NCBI GenBank assembly: GCA_030715195.1
Contig: JAUYVI010000013.1
Coordinates: forward strand, 1-52,189
Direction of reading: 5' to 3'
DNA from: Dongia sedimenti
Lineage (GTDB): Bacteria > Pseudomonadota > Alphaproteobacteria > Dongiales > Dongiaceae
DNA length: 52,189 bases
Shown: piece after piece, positions 15,623 through 23,629 of the stretch
Numbering within the stretch: the first letter of the stretch is position 1
How the letters are laid out: the number at the start of each line of letters is the position of its first letter
The notes under the pieces: generated by a model
The model's database searches: none
Told to the model about the DNA's origin: nothing
Seen by the model: only the letters and a program-made list of their open reading frames with translations
Translations under genes and position numbers: made by a program

Positions 15623-15633
15623 GCGGGCTTTTT
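15615..15633 (+). terminator. Short intrinsic terminator after DMT gene
   Basis: AAGCC (15615-15619) and GGCTT (15626-15630) form a 5-bp stem that runs into TTT, giving five T in a row. It overlaps the TGA stop. The stem is short, so efficiency is uncertain. Confidence 0.4.
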
Positions 15634-15684
15634 CGCGGCTTTCGATCCCACGAGATTCAGCGACGCGGCGTGTTTCGCGGGGGA

Positions 15685-15776
15685 GCACAATATCTAGGGG
15701 CGTCAACCGCAAAGATCGCCAAATATTGAAATTTCTCCGTTGCGTCATGCCGTAACCCGGACGCAATATCTGGCGG
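15685..15776 (+). promoter_or_regulatory. Candidate NrdR boxes over the nrdJ promoter
   Basis: Two sites share the core CAATATCT: GCACAATATCTAGGGG (15685-15700) and ACGCAATATCTGGCGG (15761-15776). They resemble the NrdR box (ACACAATATCTTGT-like), the operator by which NrdR represses ribonucleotide reductase genes. A weaker relative, CCAAATATTG, lies at 15719-15728, 32 bp from the first. The second site covers CAATAT at 15764-15769, which with TTGCGT at 15740-15745 (18-bp spacer) makes a plausible promoter; binding there would block it. No cobalamin riboswitch features are seen. Confidence 0.6.
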
Positions 15777-15931
15777 TAGGCGCCACCTGGGTCACCAGTA
15801 ATAGCGCGCCGATTCAACCCCTTCGATCACTTTGCTGAAGCGATTTCTGCAGAGGGAGGGGGATTCTCTTCGGGGCTAGCGGTTAACCACCGTTTCGACG
15901 TCATGACCACGAGTGCAGCAGGGGTCTGAAT

Positions 15932-18900
15932 ATGCGCATTGAACGCCGTTTCACCAAAGCCGATCAGTCGCCTTACGCGGAGATCAAGTTCCAGGAAATC
16001 ACCAGCGAAATCCGGAATCCGGATGGCTCGGTGGTGTTCAAGCTGGACGGGATCGAGGTGCCCGCGGACTGGTCGCAGGTGGCGAGCGACGTCCTGGCGC
16101 AGAAGTATTTCCGCAAGGCCGGAGTCCCCGCGCATCTCCGCCCCGTCGTCGAAGCCGACGTGCCGGAATGGCTGTGGCGCATGGAGCCCGACCGCGAGGC
16201 GCTGCTGAAGCTGCCCGCCAACGAGCGCACCACCGGCGAGAAGAGCGCCAAGCAGGTGTTCGATCGCCTGGCCGGCACCTGGACCTATTGGGGCTGGAAG
16301 GGCGGCTATTTCGATTCCGAGGCCGATGCCAAGGCCTTCTACGACGAGATGCGCTTCATGCTGGCCAAGCAGATGGCCGCGCCGAACTCGCCGCAATGGT
16401 TCAACACCGGCCTGCACTGGGCCTATGGCATCGACGGTCCCTCCCAGGGCCATTACTACGTCGATTTCAAGTCGGGCGAATTGACCGCGTCGGCTTCGGC
16501 CTATGAGCATCCGCAGCCCCATGCCTGCTTCATCCAGTCGGTTTCCGACGACCTGGTGAACGAAGGCGGCATCATGGACCTCTGGGTCCGCGAGGCGCGG
16601 CTGTTCAAATACGGCTCCGGCACCGGCTCCAACTTCTCCAAGCTGCGCGGCGACGGCGAGCGCCTTTCGGGCGGCGGCCGCTCCTCCGGCCTGATGAGCT
16701 TCCTCAAGATCGGCGACCGCGCCGCGGGTGCCATCAAGTCGGGCGGCACCACGCGCCGCGCCGCCAAGATGGTGACCGTCGATCTCGATCACCCGGATAT
16801 CGAGGCCTATATCAACTGGAAGGTCACCGAGGAGCAGAAGGTGGCCGCCATGGTCTCCGGCTCCGCGCTCTGCAACCTGCATCTCAACAAGATCATGCAG
16901 GCGGCACATGCCGGCGAGGGCGAGGGCCGCTTCGATCCCAAGGAGAACCCGGCGCTGAAGGCCGCGATCCGCGCCGCCCGCAAGGCGACGGTCTCGGAGA
17001 ACTACATCCAGCGCGTCATCCATTTCGCCGAGCAGGGCTATCGCCAGATCGAGTTCAAGACCTACGACACCGACTGGGACAGCGAAGCCTATCTCACCGT
17101 CTCCGGCCAGAATTCCAACAACTCGGTCCGCGTCTCCAACGACTTCATCAGCGCGGTCGTCAATGACGGCGACTGGAACCTGATGCGCCGTACCGACGGC
17201 AAGGTGCACAAGACCCTGAAGGCGCGCGACCTCTGGGAAAAGATCGGCTTCGCCGCCTGGGCCTCGGCCGATCCCGGCGTGCAGTTCGACACCACCATCA
17301 ACGAGTGGCACACCTGCCCGGAATCCGGCCGCATCAACGCCAGCAATCCGTGCTCGGAATACATGTTCCTGGACGACACGGCCTGCAATCTCGCGTCCCT
17401 GAACCTGATGACCTTCCGCGCCGACGGCGTCAGCCAGTTCGACATCGCGGCCTATGAGCATGCGGTGCGGCTCTGGACCGTCGTCCTCGAGGTCTCGGTG
17501 CTGATGGCGCAGTTCCCGTCGAAGGAGATCGCGCAGCTCTCCTACGAGTTCCGCACCTTGGGGCTCGGCTACGCCAATATCGGCGGCCTCTTGATGCAGA
17601 TGGGCATCGGCTATGACAGCGACCAGGGCCGGGCGATGACCGCCGCGCTGACCGCGATCATGACCGGCGTCTCCTACGCGACCTCGGCGGAGATGGCGGG
17701 CGAACTCGGCGCCTTCCCGAGCTATGGCAAGAACAAGGACGCGATGCTCCGCGTCATCCGCAACCACCGCCGCGCCGCCTATGGCGAGAGCGCCGGCTAC
17801 GAGGGCCTCTCGGTCCCGCCGGTGCCGCTCGACGCCGCCAACTGCCCCGACCAGCGCCTGGTCGAAGCCTCGAAGCGCGCCTGGGATCTCGCCCTCAAGC
17901 TCGGCGAGGAGCACGGCTATCGCAACGCGCAGGCCACGGTGATCGCGCCGACCGGCACGATCGGCCTGGTCATGGATTGCGACACCACCGGCATTGAGCC
18001 CGACTTCGCGCTGGTGAAGTACAAGAAGCTGGCCGGCGGCGGCTACTTCAAGATCATCAACCGCACGGTTCCCGATGCGCTGAAGACCCTCGGCTACGCG
18101 CCGACGGAAATCGAGGAGATGGTGCGCTATGTGGTCGGCCACGGCACGCTGCGCGGCGCGCCGGGCATCAACCACCAGACCCTGAAGGCCAAGGGCTTCA
18201 CCGACGTCGCGCTCGACGCGGTCGAGAAGGCCACCGCCACCGCCTTCGACGTCCGCTTCATCTTCAACAAGTACACGCTGGGCGAGGGCTTCTGCCGCGA
18301 CGCGCTGGGCTTCACCGAGGCCGAGCTCAACGAGCCGACCTTCGACATGCTGTCGAGCCTCGGCTTCTCCAAGCAGGAATACGAGCTCGCCAACACCTTC
18401 GCCTGCGGTGCGATGACCCTGGAAGGCGCGCCGTTCCTGAAGGACGAGCACCTGCCGGTGTTCGACTGCGCCAATCCCTGCGGCAAGATCGGCAAGCGCT
18501 CGCTTTCGGTCGAGAGCCACATCCGCATCATGGCGGCGGCGCAGAGCTTCATTTCCGGCGCCATCTCCAAGACCATCAACATGCCGAACCGCTCCACGGT
18601 CGAGGCCTGCAAGGACGCCTACATGCTGTCCTGGCGCCTCGGCGTGAAGGCCAACGCGCTCTACCGTGACGGCTCCAAGCTGTCGCAGCCGCTCGCCTCC
18701 TCGGTGCTGGGCGACGACGACATGGTCGAGGACGTGATCGAAGCCAACCCCGCCGCCCGGGCGCCCATGGTCGCGGAGCGGATCGTCGAGCGGGTGATCG
18801 AGCGCGTCATCGAGAAGGTCGTGGAGAAGGACCGCGAGCGCCTCCCGGAACGCCGCAAGGGCTATACCCAGAAGGCGATCGTCGGCGGCCACAAGGTCTA

Positions 18901-19681
18901 TATCCGCACCGGCGAATACGAGAACGGCAAGCTCGGCGAGATCTTCATCGACATGCACAAGGAAGGCGCCGCCTTCCGCAGCCTGATGAACAACTTCGCA
19001 ATCGCGATCTCGATCGGCCTGCAATACGGCGTGCCGCTCGAGGAATATGTCGAGGCCTTCACCTTCACCCGCTTCGAGCCGAACGGCATTGTCGAGGGCA
19101 ACGACGCGATCAAGATGGCGACCTCCATCCTGGACTACATCTTCCGCGAACTCGCGGTCTCCTATCTCGGCCGCAACGACCTGGCGCACGTGAAGCCGAG
19201 CGATCTCGACTTCGACGCCATGGGCTCGGGCGACGACCAGGTCGCGGTGCGCGAGGCCGAGAAGTCGGACCGCGGCCTCGACGCGGTGAAGAAGATCGCC
19301 TCGACCGGCTTCGTGCGCTCGAACCTGGTGCTGTTCCGCAATGTCGGCAACACGGCGCTGGCGCATGACCACGATCACGACCAGATGGTGATGGAGCGCA
19401 ACGGCGCCCCGGGTTCAGCGGGCGTCACCATGGAGCGCAACGGCGCGCCGGTCTCGGCCGGCGTCGCGATCGCGGTCGAAGCCGCGGTCGCCTCGGTCGA
19501 GAGCGCGGTGATCGGCTCGACCGTCGCCAAGGCGGTCGATAGCCGGCTCGCCAAGATCCGCGAAGCGCGCGTCAAAGGCTACGAGGGCGACAGCTGCGGC
19601 GAATGCGGCAACTTCACCCTGGTCCGCAACGGCACCTGCATGAAGTGCAACACCTGCGGCTCGACCAGCGGCTGCAGCTAA
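15932..19681 (+). CDS. nrdJ: Vitamin B12-dependent (class II) ribonucleotide reductase
   Basis: A 1249-residue adenosylcobalamin-dependent reductase that converts ribonucleotides to deoxyribonucleotides with or without oxygen. Core signatures are [11 protein letters not shown] near residue 150, [24 protein letters not shown] near 470 (active-site Cys and substrate contacts), and [17 protein letters not shown] near 672. The C-terminal extension typical of the long NrdJ class carries charged repeats ([20 protein letters not shown] near 950), a TSCPD-like domain, and a cysteine-rich tail ([18 protein letters not shown]) that would pass reducing equivalents. A 39-bp tandem duplication sits in the linker before the tail. 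ATG 15932 has AGGGG about nine bases upstream. It is transcribed alone, between NrdR-like boxes and a strong terminator. Confidence 0.97.
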   Translation: MRIERRFTKADQSPYAEIKFQEITSEIRNPDGSVVFKLDGIEVPADWSQVASDVLAQKYFRKAGVPAHLRPVVEADVPEWLWRMEPDREALLKLPANERTTGEKSAKQVFDRLAGTWTYWGWKGGYFDSEADAKAFYDEMRFMLAKQMAAPNSPQWFNTGLHWAYGIDGPSQGHYYVDFKSGELTASASAYEHPQPHACFIQSVSDDLVNEGGIMDLWVREARLFKYGSGTGSNFSKLRGDGERLSGGGRSSGLMSFLKIGDRAAGAIKSGGTTRRAAKMVTVDLDHPDIEAYINWKVTEEQKVAAMVSGSALCNLHLNKIMQAAHAGEGEGRFDPKENPALKAAIRAARKATVSENYIQRVIHFAEQGYRQIEFKTYDTDWDSEAYLTVSGQNSNNSVRVSNDFISAVVNDGDWNLMRRTDGKVHKTLKARDLWEKIGFAAWASADPGVQFDTTINEWHTCPESGRINASNPCSEYMFLDDTACNLASLNLMTFRADGVSQFDIAAYEHAVRLWTVVLEVSVLMAQFPSKEIAQLSYEFRTLGLGYANIGGLLMQMGIGYDSDQGRAMTAALTAIMTGVSYATSAEMAGELGAFPSYGKNKDAMLRVIRNHRRAAYGESAGYEGLSVPPVPLDAANCPDQRLVEASKRAWDLALKLGEEHGYRNAQATVIAPTGTIGLVMDCDTTGIEPDFALVKYKKLAGGGYFKIINRTVPDALKTLGYAPTEIEEMVRYVVGHGTLRGAPGINHQTLKAKGFTDVALDAVEKATATAFDVRFIFNKYTLGEGFCRDALGFTEAELNEPTFDMLSSLGFSKQEYELANTFACGAMTLEGAPFLKDEHLPVFDCANPCGKIGKRSLSVESHIRIMAAAQSFISGAISKTINMPNRSTVEACKDAYMLSWRLGVKANALYRDGSKLSQPLASSVLGDDDMVEDVIEANPAARAPMVAERIVERVIERVIEKVVEKDRERLPERRKGYTQKAIVGGHKVYIRTGEYENGKLGEIFIDMHKEGAAFRSLMNNFAIAISIGLQYGVPLEEYVEAFTFTRFEPNGIVEGNDAIKMATSILDYIFRELAVSYLGRNDLAHVKPSDLDFDAMGSGDDQVAVREAEKSDRGLDAVKKIASTGFVRSNLVLFRNVGNTALAHDHDHDQMVMERNGAPGSAGVTMERNGAPVSAGVAIAVEAAVASVESAVIGSTVAKAVDSRLAKIREARVKGYEGDSCGECGNFTLVRNGTCMKCNTCGSTSGCS
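19391..19468 (+). repeat. 39-bp in-frame tandem duplication in nrdJ
   Basis: Two adjacent 39-bp units (19391-19429, 19430-19468) encode [13 protein letters not shown] and [13 protein letters not shown]. They differ at several positions, so the duplication is not brand new. It lies in the low-complexity linker between the reductase body and the cysteine-rich tail. Confidence 0.8.
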
Positions 19682-19707
19682 GTCTCGAAGCCTGCGTTAG
19701 GCCCCAG

Positions 19708-19748
19708 CATCGGGCTCCCGGAGCGATCCGGGGGCTCGATGTGTTTTT
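19708..19748 (+). terminator. Rho-independent terminator of nrdJ
   Basis: Fourteen-bp stem (19708-19721 with 19728-19741, two G-T pairs), loop AGCGAT, then TGTTTTT. It begins 27 bases after the nrdJ stop codon. Confidence 0.85.
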
Positions 19749-19796
19749 GGCAGGGGTACCTTCAATGCGGCCGGAGGTTAACGTCGCAGCCTGGAC

Positions 19797-21083
19797 TTAC
19801 AACTCAATGGAAATGTCCTTCTGCATCAGCCTGGTGTCACTGACAGTGAAGCGCGCAGCTTGGTATGTCCGCACGGCTTGAGGGTCGGGATGCTTGTAGT
19901 AGTTTCTCCAGCCTGAGGAGATCACCGCATTTCCAGGATGCCCTGTAAGTCGGTGGTTCCAGGGCTCCGATCCGTGGTGGGAGACAACCAGATGAATCTC
20001 TTCGCCAGAACCGAGAGCCGGCGCCTGTGCTAAATCCATACAGCTTAGCGGACAATCTGCCGGATAGAGAAATCGGCGAGTCTCCATCCGCCCGTTGTCC
20101 CCAACGCTTGCCCCTGCTACTGCCACCAAGATTCCTGAGTCATTTAGCTTGGCTGAGACCGGGCCGCGCCACAACGATATCGTATCGAGATGCAGCTCAA
20201 AATTCGGTTCGACAAATGCAATACGCTCTTGTTCGGAAAGGTGGTTAGCAATCCGCCACGAGGTCGGCCCCACCACCTGAGTCGGTGCAAGCCACATATT
20301 GGATCGATCGAGATTCCGGCGGCCCAGTTCGTAGTGATCCATATCCCAGTGGGACAAGACAATCAGCGTGCCATCGACTGGCTGAGCGGCAATCCCATAT
20401 TTCCGGCGCCGGTCACGCTCCCAGTTGAAATACAATGGCAAGCCGCAATCGAGCATGACTTTCTCGAAGTCGACGTAACTCCTTCCATTCAGAGTTACTT
20501 TGAGGTAGGCCGTTAGCTCTCCACTCGGCGGTCGCTGCAAGATGGACACGCAGCTCGCCTGACCGACATCATGAACGACCACCGTTGTTTTTATTGGTTG
20601 GATGTTCTCTTGTTGAGCCAGTGCAAGCCGTCCGTGGCCGGACAAGGAGCTGAGCCGCATACCGCGAGTTATTCCTCCCAAATCAAATCGCTGACTTGGT
20701 TGACGGTGTGGATTCCCTTTGGCTGACGCTGACTGTAGGGGCGGAAGCCTCTCCGCTCCGCTGAGATATACTGCCAGAGGTTCACCATACCCGTCGGGAA
20801 GAAGCGGTATGATACGGGCATTCGATCGCGAGGTAACTGAAGCCAGCTCGAACCGATACCATTCGTTCTCGGGAGTGAACACTTCCGATCTGCCTCGATA
20901 TTCGACCACGAAGCTGTGCAGATCTTTGTAGGAGAGCTCATCGAGCTTGTCGAAGTCGTTGACCGCAACTGAATCCAGATTAACAAATTTCCTACTCGAC
21001 TGCGGTGGTCCGACAAAGGCGTCCTGGAATCCGATAAAGAATCGCTGCTGAAGGATTTCGTCCTTGGACCGAGGCTTGAACAT
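19797..21083 (-). CDS. ComEC-like metallo-beta-lactamase-fold protein
   Basis: A 428-residue soluble protein. Residues 1 to about 160 fit no family I recognise. From about 165 it has the metallo-beta-lactamase layout in the ComEC/Rec2 style: VHDVGQASCVSI (171-181), LDCG (211-214), the zinc motif H245-W-D-M-D-H250, FLYPADC (338-344, probable Asp ligand) and VVSHHGSEP (His 369-370). ComEC-type domains degrade DNA or nucleotides, but here there is no membrane channel domain and no signal peptide. AAGGG lies upstream of ATG 21083. GC is visibly lower than in nrdJ on its right-hand transcript end and in the cassette beyond, so it looks acquired. A role in defence or nucleotide-signal turnover is possible but unproven. 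Confidence 0.75.
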   Translation of the reverse strand: MFKPRSKDEILQQRFFIGFQDAFVGPPQSSRKFVNLDSVAVNDFDKLDELSYKDLHSFVVEYRGRSEVFTPENEWYRFELASVTSRSNARIIPLLPDGYGEPLAVYLSGAERLPPLQSASAKGNPHRQPSQRFDLGGITRGMRLSSLSGHGRLALAQQENIQPIKTTVVVHDVGQASCVSILQRPPSGELTAYLKVTLNGRSYVDFEKVMLDCGLPLYFNWERDRRRKYGIAAQPVDGTLIVLSHWDMDHYELGRRNLDRSNMWLAPTQVVGPTSWRIANHLSEQERIAFVEPNFELHLDTISLWRGPVSAKLNDSGILVAVAGASVGDNGRMETRRFLYPADCPLSCMDLAQAPALGSGEEIHLVVSHHGSEPWNHRLTGHPGNAVISSGWRNYYKHPDPQAVRTYQAARFTVSDTRLMQKDISIEL

Positions 21084-21188
21084 TGAGCACCCTTACGCCG
21101 CTCTCGATCCTGGAACCTAGTCGAGGACGCCCTAATACTTCCCTAACGTGCAGGCGATGACCTCCTATTGGCGCCAGAGAGTTCATCC

Positions 21189-21557
21189 TCAATGCCCCAC
21201 CAGCGGTACCGACTTGCCGTCGATCCGCGTCACCTCCAGCGTGAACACATCCAGCCCCTCGACGCAGCCGAGGTTGACGCGATAGCCGTCCTTCCCGTTC
21301 TCGCCGTCGGCGATGTAGGTGAAGATCCCGCAGGTCTTGCAGAAGTAGTTGTTCAAAACCTTCTCGTTCCAGAGATAGCGGCCGAGATCCTCCGGCTTGG
21401 CGTGTGGCGTGAAATCCGCAGCCGGGATATAGCCCGACGACAGCACCGCCCCCCGGCGCTGGCAGAGCGAGCAGTCGCAGCGGCAGCCGGTGGTGATCTC
21501 CGGGCTGCGGAAGGAGAAGCGGACGCGTCCGCAATGGCAGCTTGCCTGGTAGTCCAT
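21189..21557 (-). CDS. GFA/CENP-V domain protein
   Basis: A 122-residue zinc protein of the glutathione-dependent formaldehyde-activating enzyme-like (GFA) family. Zinc-binding cysteines occur in CHCGRVRF (near 7-9), CRCDCSLCQRRG (near 25-34) and CKTCGIFT (near 73-76). Most GFA family proteins have no demonstrated substrate; S-(hydroxymethyl)glutathione is the founding one. The ribosome binding site is GAGGAG. It starts 15 bp after the toxin gene on the same strand, so it may ride on the toxin-antitoxin transcript. Confidence 0.92.
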   Translation of the reverse strand: MDYQASCHCGRVRFSFRSPEITTGCRCDCSLCQRRGAVLSSGYIPAADFTPHAKPEDLGRYLWNEKVLNNYFCKTCGIFTYIADGENGKDGYRVNLGCVEGLDVFTLEVTRIDGKSVPLVGH

Positions 21558-21572
21558 GATGTTTCTCCTCGC

Positions 21573-21944
21573 TCAGCGCTTGCCGGGCACCAACTTACGG
21601 AACGCGCGCTTGAGCAGCATGCTGTCGTGAACGAAACCGAGGATTTCAACAACACCATCGGCACCGATCGTCAGGATGAGATAGTGCCGCGGCTCCCCAA
21701 CCCGGCCGAGCTCCACCGATACCCGATCCCGGCTGTGCTCGATGTGGTAGACGCCAATGTCGGTTGACCGAACACGATGCCAGCGCACGTTGGCCTGATG
21801 CGCCTCCCCGGCAACGTTCTGGATCGCTTCGAAAACGAGCGCGTTGTAACGCTCCCGCGCCTCCGGCCCGAAGTTGGTCTCACTCCAATCCAGGATCTCG
21901 TCGAGCTCCGCAGCGGCGGGGCCCGAAAGGCGGAAATCAGCCAC
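21573..21944 (-). CDS. RelE/ParE-family toxin
   Basis: A 123-residue toxin of the RelE/ParE fold: helix-rich N-terminus (AAAELDEILDWSETNFGPEARERY), the strand-turn NVRWHRVRSTDIGVYHIEHSRDRV, then IGADGVVEILGFVHDSMLL. Relatives poison gyrase or cleave ribosome-bound mRNA. The start is GTG 21944, overlapping the antitoxin stop by 8 bases, which fixes the order antitoxin then toxin and couples their translation. The C-terminal extension LLKRAFRKLVPGKR is basic. A longer open frame upstream is antisense-like and ignored. Confidence 0.88.
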   Translation of the reverse strand: MADFRLSGPAAAELDEILDWSETNFGPEARERYNALVFEAIQNVAGEAHQANVRWHRVRSTDIGVYHIEHSRDRVSVELGRVGEPRHYLILTIGADGVVEILGFVHDSMLLKRAFRKLVPGKR

Positions 21945-22254
21945 GCTTGGCTTTCGCCGTTCGGCTGCGTTCCTGCGCGCGCTTGGCAGCCCTGGCATTG
22001 AACTTTTGCATCAGCTTCCGCGCGTCTTCGGTCCCCTCGACCGAGATGAAATCGCCGCGTGCGATGGCCGCCATACCCCGGGCGGCCACCTCTTCGATCA
22101 CCGCAATGCTGGCGCGCTCGGCCTCGATGTCATCTTCGTAGCGCCGCAGTGCCTCGCGCACGACCTCGCTGGCATTCTGATGCCGGCCGGTCGACACCTG
22201 GTCGTCGACGAAATCGCTGAGATGCTCGGTAAGGCTGAAATTGCGACCCGACAT
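21937..22254 (-). CDS. ParD-family antitoxin
   Basis: A 105-residue antitoxin. The N-terminus (MSGRNFSLTEHLSDFVDDQV, then TGRHQNASEVVREALRRYE) is the ribbon-helix-helix DNA-binding fold of ParD/CC2985 proteins; the C-terminal half is charged and helical (ARKLMQKFNARAAKRAQ) and would wrap the toxin. It should repress its own operon. ATG 22254 with GGGAG upstream is preferred to an earlier start at 22278. A perfect palindrome lies 15-37 bp upstream of the ATG. Confidence 0.9.
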   Translation of the reverse strand: MSGRNFSLTEHLSDFVDDQVSTGRHQNASEVVREALRRYEDDIEAERASIAVIEEVAARGMAAIARGDFISVEGTEDARKLMQKFNARAAKRAQERSRTAKAKRG

Positions 22255-22268
22255 GGGCGTCTCCCTGG

Positions 22269-22291
22269 CTGGTATCAAATTTTGATACCAG
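22269..22291 (-). promoter_or_regulatory. Palindromic operator of the toxin-antitoxin operon
   Basis: Perfect 11-bp arms CTGGTATCAAA and TTTGATACCAG flank a single base (23 bp). It lies in the leader/promoter zone of the antitoxin gene. Ribbon-helix-helix antitoxins bind such palindromes to autoregulate. It is also about 90 bp upstream of the AAC(3)-like gene on the other strand. Confidence 0.75.
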
Positions 22292-22378
22292 CGGCGGCAA
22301 TGTCAAGACCCGGCTGCGGCACCCCGCTTTCCATTGCCATGACTTGCTGGAATCATCGGGTGACCCGGAGCTTTTTAG

Positions 22379-23185
22379 ATGCAGCACCCCGCCTTCATCA
22401 CCACAGCCCAACTGACCGCTGACCTCGCACGTCTCGGCGTGGCACCGGGCGACCTCGTGATGGTGCACGCCGCCTGCAACCGCGTGGGCCCGGTGCTCGG
22501 CGGGCCGGATGCGATCATCGCCGCGCTCCGCGAGGCGATGGGTGCAGCGGGCACGCTCATGGCCTATCTCGATTGGGAGGCGGACTGGGAGAATCTGGTC
22601 GATGCGCAAGGCCGCACGCTGCCCGAATGGCGGCCCCATGTGCTGCCCTTCGACCCGGCGCGCACCCGCGCCGCACGGCAGAATGGCGTGCTGCCGGAAT
22701 TCCTGCGCACCACCCCGGGTGCCCTTCGCAGCGGCAATCCCGGCGCATCGGTGACGGCCCTCGGCGCCAAGGCCGAATGGCTGACCGCGGACCATCCGCT
22801 GGATTACGGCTATGGGCCGGGCACGCCGCTCGCCCGCCTGGTCGAGGCGCGCGGCAAGGTGCTGATGCTCGGGGCGCCGCGCGACACCATGACCCTGCTG
22901 CATCACGCCGAGCACCTCGCAATGCTGCCGGACAAGCGCATCATCCGCGTCGAGGTTCCCTTTGCGACACCGACAGGCACGGCCTGGCGCTGGATCGAGG
23001 AATTCGACACCAGCCATCCCTGCGTGGCCGGGCTGCCGGAGGATTTCATCGACCGCATCGTCACCGACTATCTGGCGACCGGTGCGGGACGCCAGGGCAG
23101 AGTCGGCCTAGCGCAGTCCGTGCTGGTCGAAGCCGCCGACATCCTGCCCTTCGCGGTCGCCTGGATGGAACGCGTCGCGGGCTGA
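22379..23185 (+). CDS. AAC(3)-family aminoglycoside N-acetyltransferase-like
   Basis: A 268-residue member of the AAC(3) (antibiotic acetyltransferase) family, which transfers acetyl from acetyl-CoA to the 3-amino group of aminoglycosides. Similar blocks to AAC(3)-II/III enzymes: LGVAPGDLVMVHAACNRVGPVLGGPDAI, PFDPARTRAARQNGVLPEFL, ASVTALG, GTPLARLVEARGKVLMLGAP, and HHAEHLAMLPDKR. Where many AAC(3) enzymes have Ser-x-His-Pro this one has Ser-Gly-Asn-Pro, so substrate or activity may differ. ATG 22379 has CGGAG upstream. It is divergent from the toxin-antitoxin operon and convergent with the HxlR gene. Chromosomal homologues may act on non-antibiotic amines; resistance is not shown. Confidence 0.87.
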   Translation: MQHPAFITTAQLTADLARLGVAPGDLVMVHAACNRVGPVLGGPDAIIAALREAMGAAGTLMAYLDWEADWENLVDAQGRTLPEWRPHVLPFDPARTRAARQNGVLPEFLRTTPGALRSGNPGASVTALGAKAEWLTADHPLDYGYGPGTPLARLVEARGKVLMLGAPRDTMTLLHHAEHLAMLPDKRIIRVEVPFATPTGTAWRWIEEFDTSHPCVAGLPEDFIDRIVTDYLATGAGRQGRVGLAQSVLVEAADILPFAVAWMERVAG

Positions 23186-23194
23186 TCGCCGAGC

Positions 23195-23578
23195 TCAAGT
23201 CTCAGCGTTCCCCTGCGGCCGCTGTGCCGTCCATTCCAGCAGCAGGTCCAGCGCCGGGCACATCTGCTCGCCCCAGGCGCTGAGCTTGTACTCCACCTTC
23301 GGCGGGACCTGCGGATAGACTTGGCGTTCGACGATGCCGTCCTTCTCCAGCTCGCGCAGCTGGTTGATCAGCACCTTCTGCGAGACGCCGGGGATCGCGC
23401 GCTCGAGCTCGGAGAAGCGCAAGGTGCCGCGGTCGAACAGGTGGAAGATGATCACCATCTTCCAGCGCCCTTCCAGCATGCGCAAAGCGGTCTCGATGCC
23501 GCTCGCCGCCATCTGCGGCGTGACATCGGCGAGGTTACCTGTAGGTGAGTACCCTACTTTTTTGTCCGTACTTGCCAT
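23195..23578 (-). CDS. HxlR-family transcriptional regulator
   Basis: A 127-residue winged-helix regulator: ALRMLEGRWKMVIIFHLFDRGTLRFSELERAIPGVSQKVLINQLRELEKDGIVER is the family core, followed by YKLSAWGEQMCPALDLLLEW. HxlR proteins often sense reactive electrophiles or quinones through a Cys; here the only Cys is near the C-terminus (EQMCPAL). The divergent SDR fusion is the likely target, and CGTACTT repeats lie in between. The N-terminal 20 residues before the core are longer than usual, so a later start is possible; there is no clear ribosome binding site at 23578. Confidence 0.9.
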   Translation of the reverse strand: MASTDKKVGYSPTGNLADVTPQMAASGIETALRMLEGRWKMVIIFHLFDRGTLRFSELERAIPGVSQKVLINQLRELEKDGIVERQVYPQVPPKVEYKLSAWGEQMCPALDLLLEWTAQRPQGNAET

Positions 23579-23593
23579 CCGAGGAGCGTACTT
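23554..23593. promoter_or_regulatory. Repeated CGTACTT sites at HxlR/SDR divergence
   Basis: CGTACTT occurs at 23567-23573 and 23587-23593, exactly 20 bp apart (two helical turns), with CTACTT at 23554-23559. Same-face spacing of the two identical heptamers suggests a dimer-of-dimers site for the HxlR protein, controlling itself and the SDR gene at 23630. Confidence 0.5.
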
Positions 23594-23629
23594 CTATCTC
23601 CCGTCCCAGGCAACCGAGAGGACAAGACC

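Noticed and set aside
15903-15929. Eight-codon ORF just before nrdJ
   Set aside because: Poor start context and no sign of attenuation structure.
15623-15931. Cobalamin riboswitch before nrdJ
   Set aside because: I looked for the B12-box and the conserved core and found neither. The CAATATCT sites explain regulation better.
15827-19378. A 1183-codon open frame on the minus strand
   Set aside because: It is wholly antisense to nrdJ, whose product has unmistakable family motifs. Long antisense frames are expected in GC-rich codon usage.
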